Assembly: GCA_017458125.1 (NCBI GenBank)
Contig: JAFTGB010000070.1
Coordinates: forward strand, 1-59,264
DNA length: 59,264 nt
Source: Prevotella sp.
Lineage (GTDB): Bacteria > Bacteroidota > Bacteroidia > Bacteroidales > Bacteroidaceae
Direction: 5' to 3'
The translations under genes were made by a program, and so were the position numbers. Shown here in pieces: positions 27,069 to 34,441 of this stretch. Positions within the stretch are counted from its first letter, which is position 1; each line of letters begins with the position of its first letter. The notes under the pieces were generated by a model, which was not told the DNA's origin, did not search any database, and worked only from the letters and a program-made list of their open reading frames with translations.

Positions 27069-27160
27069 CACCGAAATCCCGCAATCCCGAAATTCCGGAA
27101 TCCCGCAGCGGAATACCGGAATACCGGAATACCGGAATTCCGCCATTATCCCGCCGTTAT
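27069..27160. repeat. Octamer repeat array before holB
   Basis: Units CCGAAATC, CCGCAATC, CCGGAATC and four GGAATACC-like units occur with an internal CGCAGCGG, as in the previous gap. Confidence 0.75.
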
Positions 27161-27183
27161 CCCGCCGACCCCCCAAAAATCAA

Positions 27184-27215
27184 GAAAAGCCAAAAACTTT
27201 TTGGCTTTTCTGCTG
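27184..27215 (+). terminator. Hairpin terminator before holB
   Basis: AAAAGCCAAAAA pairs with TTTTTGGCTTTT around a short loop and the plus strand goes on with CTGCTGATTTT. It probably ends the transcript of the four-helix-bundle gene. Confidence 0.55.
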
Positions 27216-27223
27216 ATTTTCCG

Positions 27224-27231
27224 TACCTTTG
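27224..27231 (+). promoter_or_regulatory. -7 promoter element of holB, almost no leader
   Basis: TACCTTTG ends 8 bases before the holB ATG. Confidence 0.65.
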
Positions 27232-27239
27232 CAACAATT

Positions 27240-28349
27240 ATGGCTTTTGAACAGGTGATAGGACAGCACGAGGCGCAGCAACGCCTGATGCAGATGGCCG
27301 GCGAGGGACGCCTGCCCCACGCTATCATGCTCTGCGGTCCGCAGGGCTGCGGCAAGCTGGCCCTGGCCATCGGCTTCGCCACGGAACTGCTGTCGCGCAC
27401 GCCCAACGACGCGGCCATGCTGCACCGGCTGGAGCACCCCGACCTGCACTTCAGCTACCCCACCATCAAGCTGCCCTCCATGAGCAGCGACCACAAACCG
27501 GTGAGCGACGACTTCGCCGCGCAGTGGCACGAACTCGTCATGCGCAGCCACTACTTCTCCATGACGGAATGGCTCGAACTGATGGGCGGCGAGAACCAGC
27601 AGGCCATCATCACCGCCGGCGAGAGCGACGAGCTGGTGCACAAGCTGTCGCTCAAGTCGAGTCAGGGCGGCTACAAGGTCAGCATCGTCTGGCTGCCCGA
27701 GCGCATGAACATCGAGTGCGCCAACAAAATACTGAAGCTGCTGGAGGAACCGCCCTCGCAGACCGTCTTCCTGCTGGTGTGCCAAGAGCCCGACCAACTG
27801 TTGGAGACCATACGCAGCCGCGTGCAGCGCATCGACGTGCGGCGCATCAGCGACGACGACATCCGCCAGGCACTCGTCAGCCGGCGCGGACTGGGCGACG
27901 CCGACGCCACACGCATCACCCGCATGGCCAACGGCAGCTGGCTCAAAGCCCTGCAGCTGTTAGGCACCGACGCCGAGAACGAGCGCTTCCTCGACTTCTT
28001 CCAGAGCCTCATGCGACTGGCCTACCAGCGCAAGGTGCGCGACCTGAAGACGTGGAGCGACCAGATGGCAGCCCTCGGGCGCGAGCGGCAGCGCCGCTTT
28101 CTGGAATACTTCCTGCGGCTCATCCGCGAGAACTTCGTCTACAACTTCCAGCAGCCGGAGCTCTGCTACATGACGCAGCGCGAGGAGGACTTCGCACGCA
28201 ACTTCGCACGCTTCGTCAACGAGGCCAACATACTGCCCGTCACCGAACTGGCCGAACGGGCCTACCGCGACATCGGACAGAACGCCAACGCCAAGGTGGT
28301 GTTCTTCGACTTCGCACTGCAAATGATTGTACTACTCATCCAAAAATAA
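27240..28349 (+). CDS. holB: DNA polymerase III delta' subunit
   Basis: The 369-residue AAA+ protein belongs to the clamp loader. It begins FEQVIGQHEAQQRLMQM and has LCGPQGCGKLAL in the Walker A position, where the usual Ser/Thr after GK is Leu, in line with delta' not hydrolysing ATP. NKILKLLEEPPSQTVFLLVC and the SRVQRIDVRRI strand are typical. ATG 27240 follows the promoter directly. It leads holB-ricT-gldH, a conserved Bacteroidetes set. Confidence 0.9.
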   Translation: MAFEQVIGQHEAQQRLMQMAGEGRLPHAIMLCGPQGCGKLALAIGFATELLSRTPNDAAMLHRLEHPDLHFSYPTIKLPSMSSDHKPVSDDFAAQWHELVMRSHYFSMTEWLELMGGENQQAIITAGESDELVHKLSLKSSQGGYKVSIVWLPERMNIECANKILKLLEEPPSQTVFLLVCQEPDQLLETIRSRVQRIDVRRISDDDIRQALVSRRGLGDADATRITRMANGSWLKALQLLGTDAENERFLDFFQSLMRLAYQRKVRDLKTWSDQMAALGRERQRRFLEYFLRLIRENFVYNFQQPELCYMTQREEDFARNFARFVNEANILPVTELAERAYRDIGQNANAKVVFFDFALQMIVLLIQK

Positions 28350-28352
28350 AAC

Positions 28353-29519
28353 ATGGAAAAAGAATACGAAATAAAAACCGGATGCAGCCGCGGACTGTGC
28401 CATCAGGCCGTGGGACGACAGGACCGTCAGCTCAACACCTACGACTGGCTGGCTGACGTGCCGGGAAACACCAACGACACCGACCTCGTGGAGGTGCAGT
28501 TCAAGCACACCCGGAAGGGCTACTACCATAACATCAACCAGCTGCCGCTGAAGAAGGGCGACGTGGTGGCCGTCGAGGCCAACCCGGGACACGACATCGG
28601 CGTGGTCACCCTCACCGGCCGGCTGGCCAAGCTGCAGCTGAAGAAGGCTAACCTGAAGAGCTCGGAGGAGATACGCCGCGTCTACCGTCTGGCCCGCAAC
28701 ATCGACATGGAGAAATTCCGCGAGGCCAAGGCGCGCGAGCACTCCACCATGATTGAGAGCCGCCAGATAGCCAAAGGCTTAGGACTGAACATGAAAATCG
28801 GCGACGTGGAATATCAGGGCGACGGCAACAAGGCCATCTTCTACTACATCGCCGACGAGCGCGTCGACTTCCGGCAGCTCATCAAGGACCTGGCAGCCAC
28901 CTTCCACGTACGCATCGAGATGAAGCAGATAGGCGCACGACAGGAGGCCGGACGCATAGGCGGCACCGGACCCTGCGGCCGCGAACTGTGCTGCGCCACA
29001 TGGATGAAGAACTTCTCCAGCGTGGGCACGTCGGTGGCACGCTTCCAGGACATCTCGCTCAACCCGCAGAAACTGGCCGGCATGTGCGCCAAGCTGAAGT
29101 GCTGTCTGAACTACGAGGTGGACACCTACATCGAGGCCGGACGCAAGCTGCCGCAGAAGGACGTGGTGCTGCAGACCATGGACGGCGACTACCACTACTT
29201 CAAGGCCGACATCCTGGCCGGGCTGGTCACCTACTCTACCGACAAGAACATGGGCGCCAACCTGGAGACCATCACCGCACAGCGCGCACGACAAATCATC
29301 GACTTGAACCGCAAGGGCGTGAAGCCCGACGCGCTGCAGGACGAGACGGCACAGGCCAAGAAGCCCGAAACCGCCGTCGACCTGGCCACGCAGGACAACA
29401 TCAACCGCTTCGACCGCGCCAAGAAACGCAAGAAAAAGAAGAAGCCCCAGCAAGGCAACCAGCAGGCCAACCAGCATAAAACTCACCAGCCACAAGCCAA
29501 AGGCGATGGCAAAGCGTAG
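28353..29519 (+). CDS. ricT: PSP1/RicT family protein
   Basis: The 388-residue protein has the PSP1 domain: VEVQFKHTRKGYYHN, AKGLGLNMKIGDVEYQGDGNK split around residue 135, ARQEAGRIGGTGPCGRELCC and GMCAKLKCCLNYE. The conserved cysteines bind an Fe-S cluster in the B. subtilis Ric complex, which affects RNase Y-dependent processing. The C-terminal ~40 residues are Lys/Gln-rich. It starts 3 bases after holB, and its end overlaps gldH by 14 bases. Confidence 0.88.
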   Translation: MEKEYEIKTGCSRGLCHQAVGRQDRQLNTYDWLADVPGNTNDTDLVEVQFKHTRKGYYHNINQLPLKKGDVVAVEANPGHDIGVVTLTGRLAKLQLKKANLKSSEEIRRVYRLARNIDMEKFREAKAREHSTMIESRQIAKGLGLNMKIGDVEYQGDGNKAIFYYIADERVDFRQLIKDLAATFHVRIEMKQIGARQEAGRIGGTGPCGRELCCATWMKNFSSVGTSVARFQDISLNPQKLAGMCAKLKCCLNYEVDTYIEAGRKLPQKDVVLQTMDGDYHYFKADILAGLVTYSTDKNMGANLETITAQRARQIIDLNRKGVKPDALQDETAQAKKPETAVDLATQDNINRFDRAKKRKKKKKPQQGNQQANQHKTHQPQAKGDGKA

Positions 29520-29985
29520 ACCGGCACGGACCGCCGCCGTGCTCCTGCTCATGGCCCTGCTCGGCACGGCATGCCAGCGGCATACCGTCTACAACCACTA
29601 CGAGCACACGCCGCTGAGCGGATGGGAGCGCAACGACACGCTGACCTTCAACACCGGTGAACTGCAGGAGGGCACCTACAAGCAGGAGGTCGGCGTGCGC
29701 ATCAGCGGCGACTACCCCTTCACCAAGCTCACACTCATCGTCGAGCAGACGGCACTCGTCAGCCGCGACCACCGCACCGACACGCTCACCTGCACACTCT
29801 TCGACCAGCAGGGCAACGCCAAGGGGCGCGGCGTGAGCCACTACCAGTCGCTCTTCCACCTCAACACGCTGCACTTGCAGCAGGGCGAGCGACTGCAGGT
29901 GGCCATACGTCACGACATGAAACGCGAAATACTGCCCGGCATTGCCGACATCGGAATGAAGCTCACCAGTACCGCCCGTCCGTAG
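29506..29985 (+). CDS. gldH: Gliding motility lipoprotein GldH
   Basis: The 159-residue lipoprotein has a lipobox LLGTAC at about residues 18-23 and family motifs such as WERNDTLTF, YPFTKLTLIVEQ and GIADIGMKL. In Flavobacterium GldH is needed for gliding; in non-gliding Bacteroidales it is retained next to holB and ricT with unclear role. It overlaps ricT, suggesting coupled translation. A hairpin begins directly after its stop. Confidence 0.9.
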   Translation: MAKRRPARTAAVLLLMALLGTACQRHTVYNHYEHTPLSGWERNDTLTFNTGELQEGTYKQEVGVRISGDYPFTKLTLIVEQTALVSRDHRTDTLTCTLFDQQGNAKGRGVSHYQSLFHLNTLHLQQGERLQVAIRHDMKREILPGIADIGMKLTSTARP

Positions 29986-30034
29986 CTGATTACAAAAATT
30001 CCCATGGTGGGAATTTTTGTAATCAGCATCAGAA
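29986..30034. repeat. Hairpin plus ATCAGCATCAG element, copy 2
   Basis: A perfect 19-bp stem (29986-30004 with 30008-30026, loop TGG) starts at the base after the gldH stop and is followed by the 14-mer AATCAGCATCAGAA in common with 1700-1713. The stem sequence differs from copy 1 except for its CTGAT/ATCAG ends. An alternating CGCGTGCGCGCGCG tract follows at about 30097-30110. Confidence 0.6.
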
Positions 30035-30123
30035 TTTTCATGCTGAACGTAGTAACTTTTAGTAACCGTTGCAGCAGCTCTCTCTCGCGTGCGCGCGCGT
30101 ATAGTAGTGAATAAATTTTATTA

Positions 30124-30190
30124 CCCTCACCCACTGCACCCACAACACTGATGTCCAGTGTTGTGGGTGCAGTGGGTGAGGGCATTTTTT
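30124..30190. terminator. 27-bp perfect hairpin with T-run, copy 2
   Basis: Arms 30124-30150 and 30156-30182 pair perfectly with a 5-base loop, and the plus strand continues into seven T. It would end gldH transcription on plus. The arms differ from copy 1 at positions where both strands have changed together, so pairing is conserved. Confidence 0.7.
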
Positions 30191-30251
30191 TCGTTACACA
30201 AATAGCATGTTTTTTGCGCTATGTAACATAAGGAAATGTTACATATAGAAA

Positions 30252-30286
30252 AGTGCCCCGGCTCGTGGTGAGCCAGGGCACTGCTT
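30252..30286 (-). terminator. Terminator of the small-protein operon
   Basis: On the minus strand GTGCCCTGGCTC pairs with GAGCCGGGGCAC around ACCAC and is followed by TTTTC, 22 bases after the stop of the small acidic gene. A T-like tail is also present on plus. Confidence 0.65.
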
Positions 30287-30303
30287 TTGCCATACGTGTC
30301 GCA

Positions 30304-30483
30304 TCAATACTCCGCGTCGTCGGTCCATCCGTCGCCCCATCCGTCATCGAAGGTGTCCTCGCGGGCACCCCACTCCGTGGGCTGACCATCAGCAATGGGC
30401 AGCGATGTGGGAGAACCGTCTAACAGCGGCGCAGTCTCAAAACGATAGTTCCTCATCGAGGGTTTCATATAAGTCTTTTTCAT
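30304..30483 (-). CDS. Small acidic protein with KKTYxKP leader and LLDGS motif
   Basis: The 59-residue frame starts at ATG 30481-30483 and stops at 30304-30306. It begins MKKTYMKPSMRNYRF, has APLLDGSPTS near residues 18-27, and ends in an Asp/Trp/Gly-rich tail (DDGWGDGWTDDAEY). It lies 18 bases after the secreted-protein gene and ahead of a terminator, so it is the last gene of that operon. It shares leader design, position and neighbours with the gene at 1854-2009 although the tails differ. Function is unknown. Confidence 0.72.
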   Translation of the reverse strand: MKKTYMKPSMRNYRFETAPLLDGSPTSLPIADGQPTEWGAREDTFDDGWGDGWTDDAEY

Positions 30484-30501
30484 ATCTTGTGTCTCCTTAC
30501 T

Positions 30502-32670
30502 TTACTTAATTATTACCTTCTTGCCATTCACAATGTAGAGTCCCTTCGAGGGCTGCGTCACGCGGCGACCCTGCAGGTCGTAGACCGTCTTGTTCGCGCT
30601 GACGTTCACGTCCACGCTCTTGATAGCCGTCGTCTCACTGCCGTCGCTGATGCGGATAGTCAGCTGGCGGGCCTGATTAGAAGCGTCCCAATCGAGCACC
30701 ACCACGTCAGGCTTAGAAGTATCAATCGTGTAGGGGAAGAAAGCCACACCGGCATTGATATTGTAACCCAAGCGGTAGACAACAGTGTTTTCTGCATCTT
30801 CCGCAGCTTTCAGCCAATTGGAGACGTTGGAAGTCGGCACACTTTCTGCTTCGGTCAACTCCATCGAATAGGTGCCGTCGTCCAACTGGTTGGTAGTCTT
30901 CAGCAACACGGCCGTACCAGCGGGCACTGCACTGATGGGCTCTAACACCACATCGTACTTAGCATAAGCGAACTCCGTCTCATCCTGCGCCACCTCAGTG
31001 GCCACGTATGCCGTTGTATTCTCGTCTAACGTGTAGTTGTTATCGGCATCATAGAACGACTTCCAGCCTGCCATGTTATGGGTGGTGGTGAGTTCCTTTT
31101 TGTTTGTTCCATACACCTCAATATAAAGACGTGATTCTCTGCCTAAAGTAAATGACACACTATTGCCATCTGTCGGTTCGTCAACAGTTAATACTATTTC
31201 GGTCATAGTTTGCTCATTATCCACTTTTACATCACGAGGCATCAATTCTGCAGGATTTGTTACAACTGTAGCGCCCTCGCCAGCTGTAATTGTAGCGACC
31301 TTAGAGGCATCATTGCTGGTTCCATAAATTTTAATAGACTTAATAGTAGCTCCTGCTGGGGCTTTAACTGTCAAAGTCCCGCTGGTCTTAAAATGATAAT
31401 CATACACACCACGCGCAGAATTAGTAAGTTTAGCAGTTCCTATTAATGAGAAGCCATTATTGGTGTATGTGTTATTTTCATAATCAGAATCACTATCGCC
31501 ATGAGACTCTGGCTGTAAAACTGCTATCTTGTCACCTATTACGTAACCCACAAAGGAATGAGTAAATTCTTTTGAAACAACTTCTGAAGTGCTCCCATTC
31601 TTATCAGCATAAGCATAAATCGTACAACTATAAGGAGGAATGAAAGCCCCAGTATACTCTATCTTGCTTTCACTGCTCTTTACCTCTGCATTATCAATTT
31701 CGTAATAAATGACAGCACCGGACGTGGTGGTTTCTAATTGGATTGTATTGCCCAAAACCTTAAATGTCGGAGCTGCTGTAGGCTCAGGAACGGCCGTAAC
31801 AGAGACCACTTTCGAAATCACCGAACCCTTCGTATTAGTTACTGTTACATAGAAATAATACGTCTTTTCTTCCGCCGGGGTAAAAGAATAAGTCTTAGAA
31901 GTAGCTCCCTCTATTTTCAGAGAATTGGTCTTGTCTGCATCGTCGCATGAATACCATTGATATTCGGGAGCAGGTTTTCCCATCGCTGTTACGGAAAGCG
32001 TTATTGCCGTCCCTATGTAGGTATTTTCACTCTGAGGTTGAGCAGTAATAACAGGAGCTGAGTCTGGAGCATCACTGCTCGCATATGTTCCTGTCATCTT
32101 AACATCACGGAAGCCCACATTCTTTGCTGCATCGGTGTTGTTGATGCCGACATATGCACGAATAGTAATAGTAGTACCTGCTTCATAATTTTTTGGCTCT
32201 GTGAAAGAATAACTAACAGCCGATTCTGATCCACTTCCAACTGTTGCTGCATTTCTGACAGTTGTGTTTCCGTCATCATCAATAAAATCCACTCTAAAAG
32301 AATTGTTACCTGTACCAGCACCAACTCCAACGATTTCTATCGTGTTAAGAGTAAACACGACCCCTGTTGGAACAGTTGCAGTGAAGTCAATGTAACGGTT
32401 GGTGTTGATAGTTCCTTTGGTATCCTGCGTATCGTCATTCCTATCAACAACATAATAATACGTGTTATTTTTACCCCAAACATTAACATATTTAAGAGCA
32501 CTGCTTAAAGATGCGTCATTTGCAATCAATCCATTTTCATCCGTTGAAGTACCTGTTAACGTCATCGTACTGGATGGCGCAAGCCAAGAGGCTGTTACTG
32601 TTTTATCTGCCCACGCCCCCGTCACGGCGCATAGCATCAGCGTCACTAAAGCAAGTAATTTTCTTTTCAT
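30502..32670 (-). CDS. Large secreted beta-rich protein with Ig-like domains
   Basis: The 722-residue protein has a clear signal peptide (MKRKLLALVTLMLCAVTGAWA). About residues 30-200 form a beta-rich domain of pectate-lyase/carbohydrate-module type. Residues ~210-300 are Ig-like (PVITAQPQSENTYIGTAITL, EKTYYFYVTVTNTKGS), and ~300-370 resemble a chitobiase C-terminal-like module (GAVIYYEIDNAEV). The C-terminus ends GLYIVNGKKVIIK as in the CotH-like protein. Family-level function is not assignable; export to the cell surface is likely. A promoter TATCTTTG lies at 32769-32776. Confidence 0.75.
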   Translation of the reverse strand: MKRKLLALVTLMLCAVTGAWADKTVTASWLAPSSTMTLTGTSTDENGLIANDASLSSALKYVNVWGKNNTYYYVVDRNDDTQDTKGTINTNRYIDFTATVPTGVVFTLNTIEIVGVGAGTGNNSFRVDFIDDDGNTTVRNAATVGSGSESAVSYSFTEPKNYEAGTTITIRAYVGINNTDAAKNVGFRDVKMTGTYASSDAPDSAPVITAQPQSENTYIGTAITLSVTAMGKPAPEYQWYSCDDADKTNSLKIEGATSKTYSFTPAEEKTYYFYVTVTNTKGSVISKVVSVTAVPEPTAAPTFKVLGNTIQLETTTSGAVIYYEIDNAEVKSSESKIEYTGAFIPPYSCTIYAYADKNGSTSEVVSKEFTHSFVGYVIGDKIAVLQPESHGDSDSDYENNTYTNNGFSLIGTAKLTNSARGVYDYHFKTSGTLTVKAPAGATIKSIKIYGTSNDASKVATITAGEGATVVTNPAELMPRDVKVDNEQTMTEIVLTVDEPTDGNSVSFTLGRESRLYIEVYGTNKKELTTTHNMAGWKSFYDADNNYTLDENTTAYVATEVAQDETEFAYAKYDVVLEPISAVPAGTAVLLKTTNQLDDGTYSMELTEAESVPTSNVSNWLKAAEDAENTVVYRLGYNINAGVAFFPYTIDTSKPDVVVLDWDASNQARQLTIRISDGSETTAIKSVDVNVSANKTVYDLQGRRVTQPSKGLYIVNGKKVIIK

Positions 32671-32768
32671 AATTTGGTTTCTTTTAGTTAATATTATGTT
32701 TTATATTCTTTCTTTTTGCTCGTCCGTTCTTTGTTTTGGCTTCAATGTGCCTGATATAGTAAGCGTTG

Positions 32769-32776
32769 CAAAGATA
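32769..32776 (-). promoter_or_regulatory. -7 promoter element of the secreted-protein operon
   Basis: The minus strand reads TATCTTTG, 98 bases before the start at 32670. Confidence 0.55.
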
Positions 32777-32866
32777 GGGATTATAATTGAAACGGCCAAA
32801 AAAATTACAAATTTATTTCATGTCCCCCTCATTTCCTTTGCCGTTTCAGAATAATTCTATTATAAA

Positions 32867-32960
32867 AGAAGCAAGAGGCAAGAGGCAAGAGGCAAGAAGC
32901 AAGAGGCAAGAAGCAAGAGAAAATCGTAAATCGAAAATCGTAAAATCGAAAATAATATTA
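32867..32960. repeat. 7-bp AAGAGGC tandem repeat and AAAATCGTA repeat
   Basis: About seven AAGAGGC/AAGAAGC units (32867-32920) are followed by AAATCG-based units. They fill part of the 307-base gap between rodA and the secreted-protein gene. The reverse complement of the 7-bp repeat appears after a terminator at 51909-51940. Confidence 0.7.
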
Positions 32961-32977
32961 AGGTACGCGCGCGAGGG

Positions 32978-34441
32978 CTACGACCTGATGAGGTTGCGGC
33001 TGGCGTCGAGGCGGAGGAAGATGAAAAGAAGGATGGTGAAACCCCACAGCGAGGAACCGCCGTAGCTGAAGAAGGGCAGCGGGATGCCGATGACGGGGGT
33101 GAGCCCTAACACCATGCCGACATTGATGAAGACATGGAAGAGGAAGATGCTAAGCACACAGTAGCCATAGACACGGCCGAAGCGGAACGGTTGCCGCTCG
33201 GAGAGGTGGATGAGCCGCAGGATGAGCGCAAGGAAGAGCAGCAGCACGCCGGCGGAGCCAAGGAAGCCCTCCTCCTCGCCCACGGTGCAGAAGATGAAGT
33301 CGGTGTCCTGCTCGGGCACGAACTTCAGCTTGGTCTGCGTGCCGTTGAGGAAGCCCTTGCCCTCCAAGCCGCCGGAGCCGATGGCTATCTCGGACTGGTG
33401 GACGTTGTAGCCCGCACCGCGCAGGTCTTCGTCGAGGCCGAGCAGCACGTTGATGCGCGACCGCTGGTGAGGCTCCATGACATTGTTCATGATGAAGTCG
33501 GCACCGTAGAAGAAACCCACGGAGCCGAGGGCGAAGAGGGCGATGAAGAAGTAGGCGCGCAGGCGCGAGCCTAAGCCCTCCCACACCAAGTAGCCGATGA
33601 GCACTGCCGTCATGACAAGCTGGATGTAGACAATGTCGAAAGGTACCTTGAGCAGGGGCAGCGCAACGAGGGTGACGGCCAGACAGTAGAGCAGCAGGCG
33701 CCACGCCGTGCGCTGGTTGCAGTAGACCCACACCATGCCGATGGAGAACAGCTGGATGAGCAGCATGACCGAGAACTTGCCCACCGACGTGGGCGAGCCG
33801 GCCATGTAGACCTCGGCAAAGCGGATGCCCACGACGAAGTAGACCACCAAGGCTACGCCGGTAAAGAGGATGCTGCCGGGCATGCCCTCACGGTAGAACA
33901 TGAGGAAGAAGGAGAGGTAGACAAGTGCGGACCCCGTCTCGCGCTGCAGCACGATGCACAGCATGGGCATGACGATGAGGAGCAGGGCCGCGCCGAAGTT
34001 TTTCCACTGCTGGATGGTGTAGCCGTAGGTGGACATGAGCTTGGACAAGGCCAAGGCGGTGGCGAACTTGGCGAACTCGGCGGGCTGCACGCGCAGGGGG
34101 CCGAGGACAAGCCACGAGCGGGAGCCCTTGATGCTGTGCGGATTGAAGATGGTGACAAAAAGCAGCAGCAGGAGCAGGGCATAGATGATGTAGGAGAAGG
34201 TGTCGTAGAAGCGGTCGTCGAGCATGAGGATGACGAAGCCCAAGACGATGCTGGTGCCTATCCACACAATCTGCATGCCGGAACGGGTGTCGAGCGAGAA
34301 GATGTCGGTCTCGCCGTACGAGTAGCTGGCACCGCACACGCTGATCCATCCGAAGACCAACAGGGCGATGTAGATGAGTATGGTCCACCAGTCAATGGAG
34401 CGCCATATACTGGTCTGGCGTTTATCTGCTTGTCGTACCAT
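32978..34441 (-). CDS. rodA: Rod shape-determining protein RodA (SEDS glycosyltransferase)
   Basis: The 487-residue membrane protein polymerises peptidoglycan glycan strands for cell elongation together with PBP2. It has ~10 helices and SEDS motifs RSWLVLGPLRVQPAEFAKF, LLGLDEDLRGAGYNVHQSEIAIGSGG split over the periplasmic loop, and FSYGGSSLWGF near the end. It is longer than the usual ~370-430. Its start overlaps the end of mrdA by 20 bases. Confidence 0.93.
   Translation of the reverse strand: MVRQADKRQTSIWRSIDWWTILIYIALLVFGWISVCGASYSYGETDIFSLDTRSGMQIVWIGTSIVLGFVILMLDDRFYDTFSYIIYALLLLLLFVTIFNPHSIKGSRSWLVLGPLRVQPAEFAKFATALALSKLMSTYGYTIQQWKNFGAALLLIVMPMLCIVLQRETGSALVYLSFFLMFYREGMPGSILFTGVALVVYFVVGIRFAEVYMAGSPTSVGKFSVMLLIQLFSIGMVWVYCNQRTAWRLLLYCLAVTLVALPLLKVPFDIVYIQLVMTAVLIGYLVWEGLGSRLRAYFFIALFALGSVGFFYGADFIMNNVMEPHQRSRINVLLGLDEDLRGAGYNVHQSEIAIGSGGLEGKGFLNGTQTKLKFVPEQDTDFIFCTVGEEEGFLGSAGVLLLFLALILRLIHLSERQPFRFGRVYGYCVLSIFLFHVFINVGMVLGLTPVIGIPLPFFSYGGSSLWGFTILLFIFLRLDASRNLIRS

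Noticed and set aside
30097-30110. CGCGTGCGCGCGCG tract as a Z-DNA regulatory site
   Set aside because: Too short and only suggestive; no link to a gene start.
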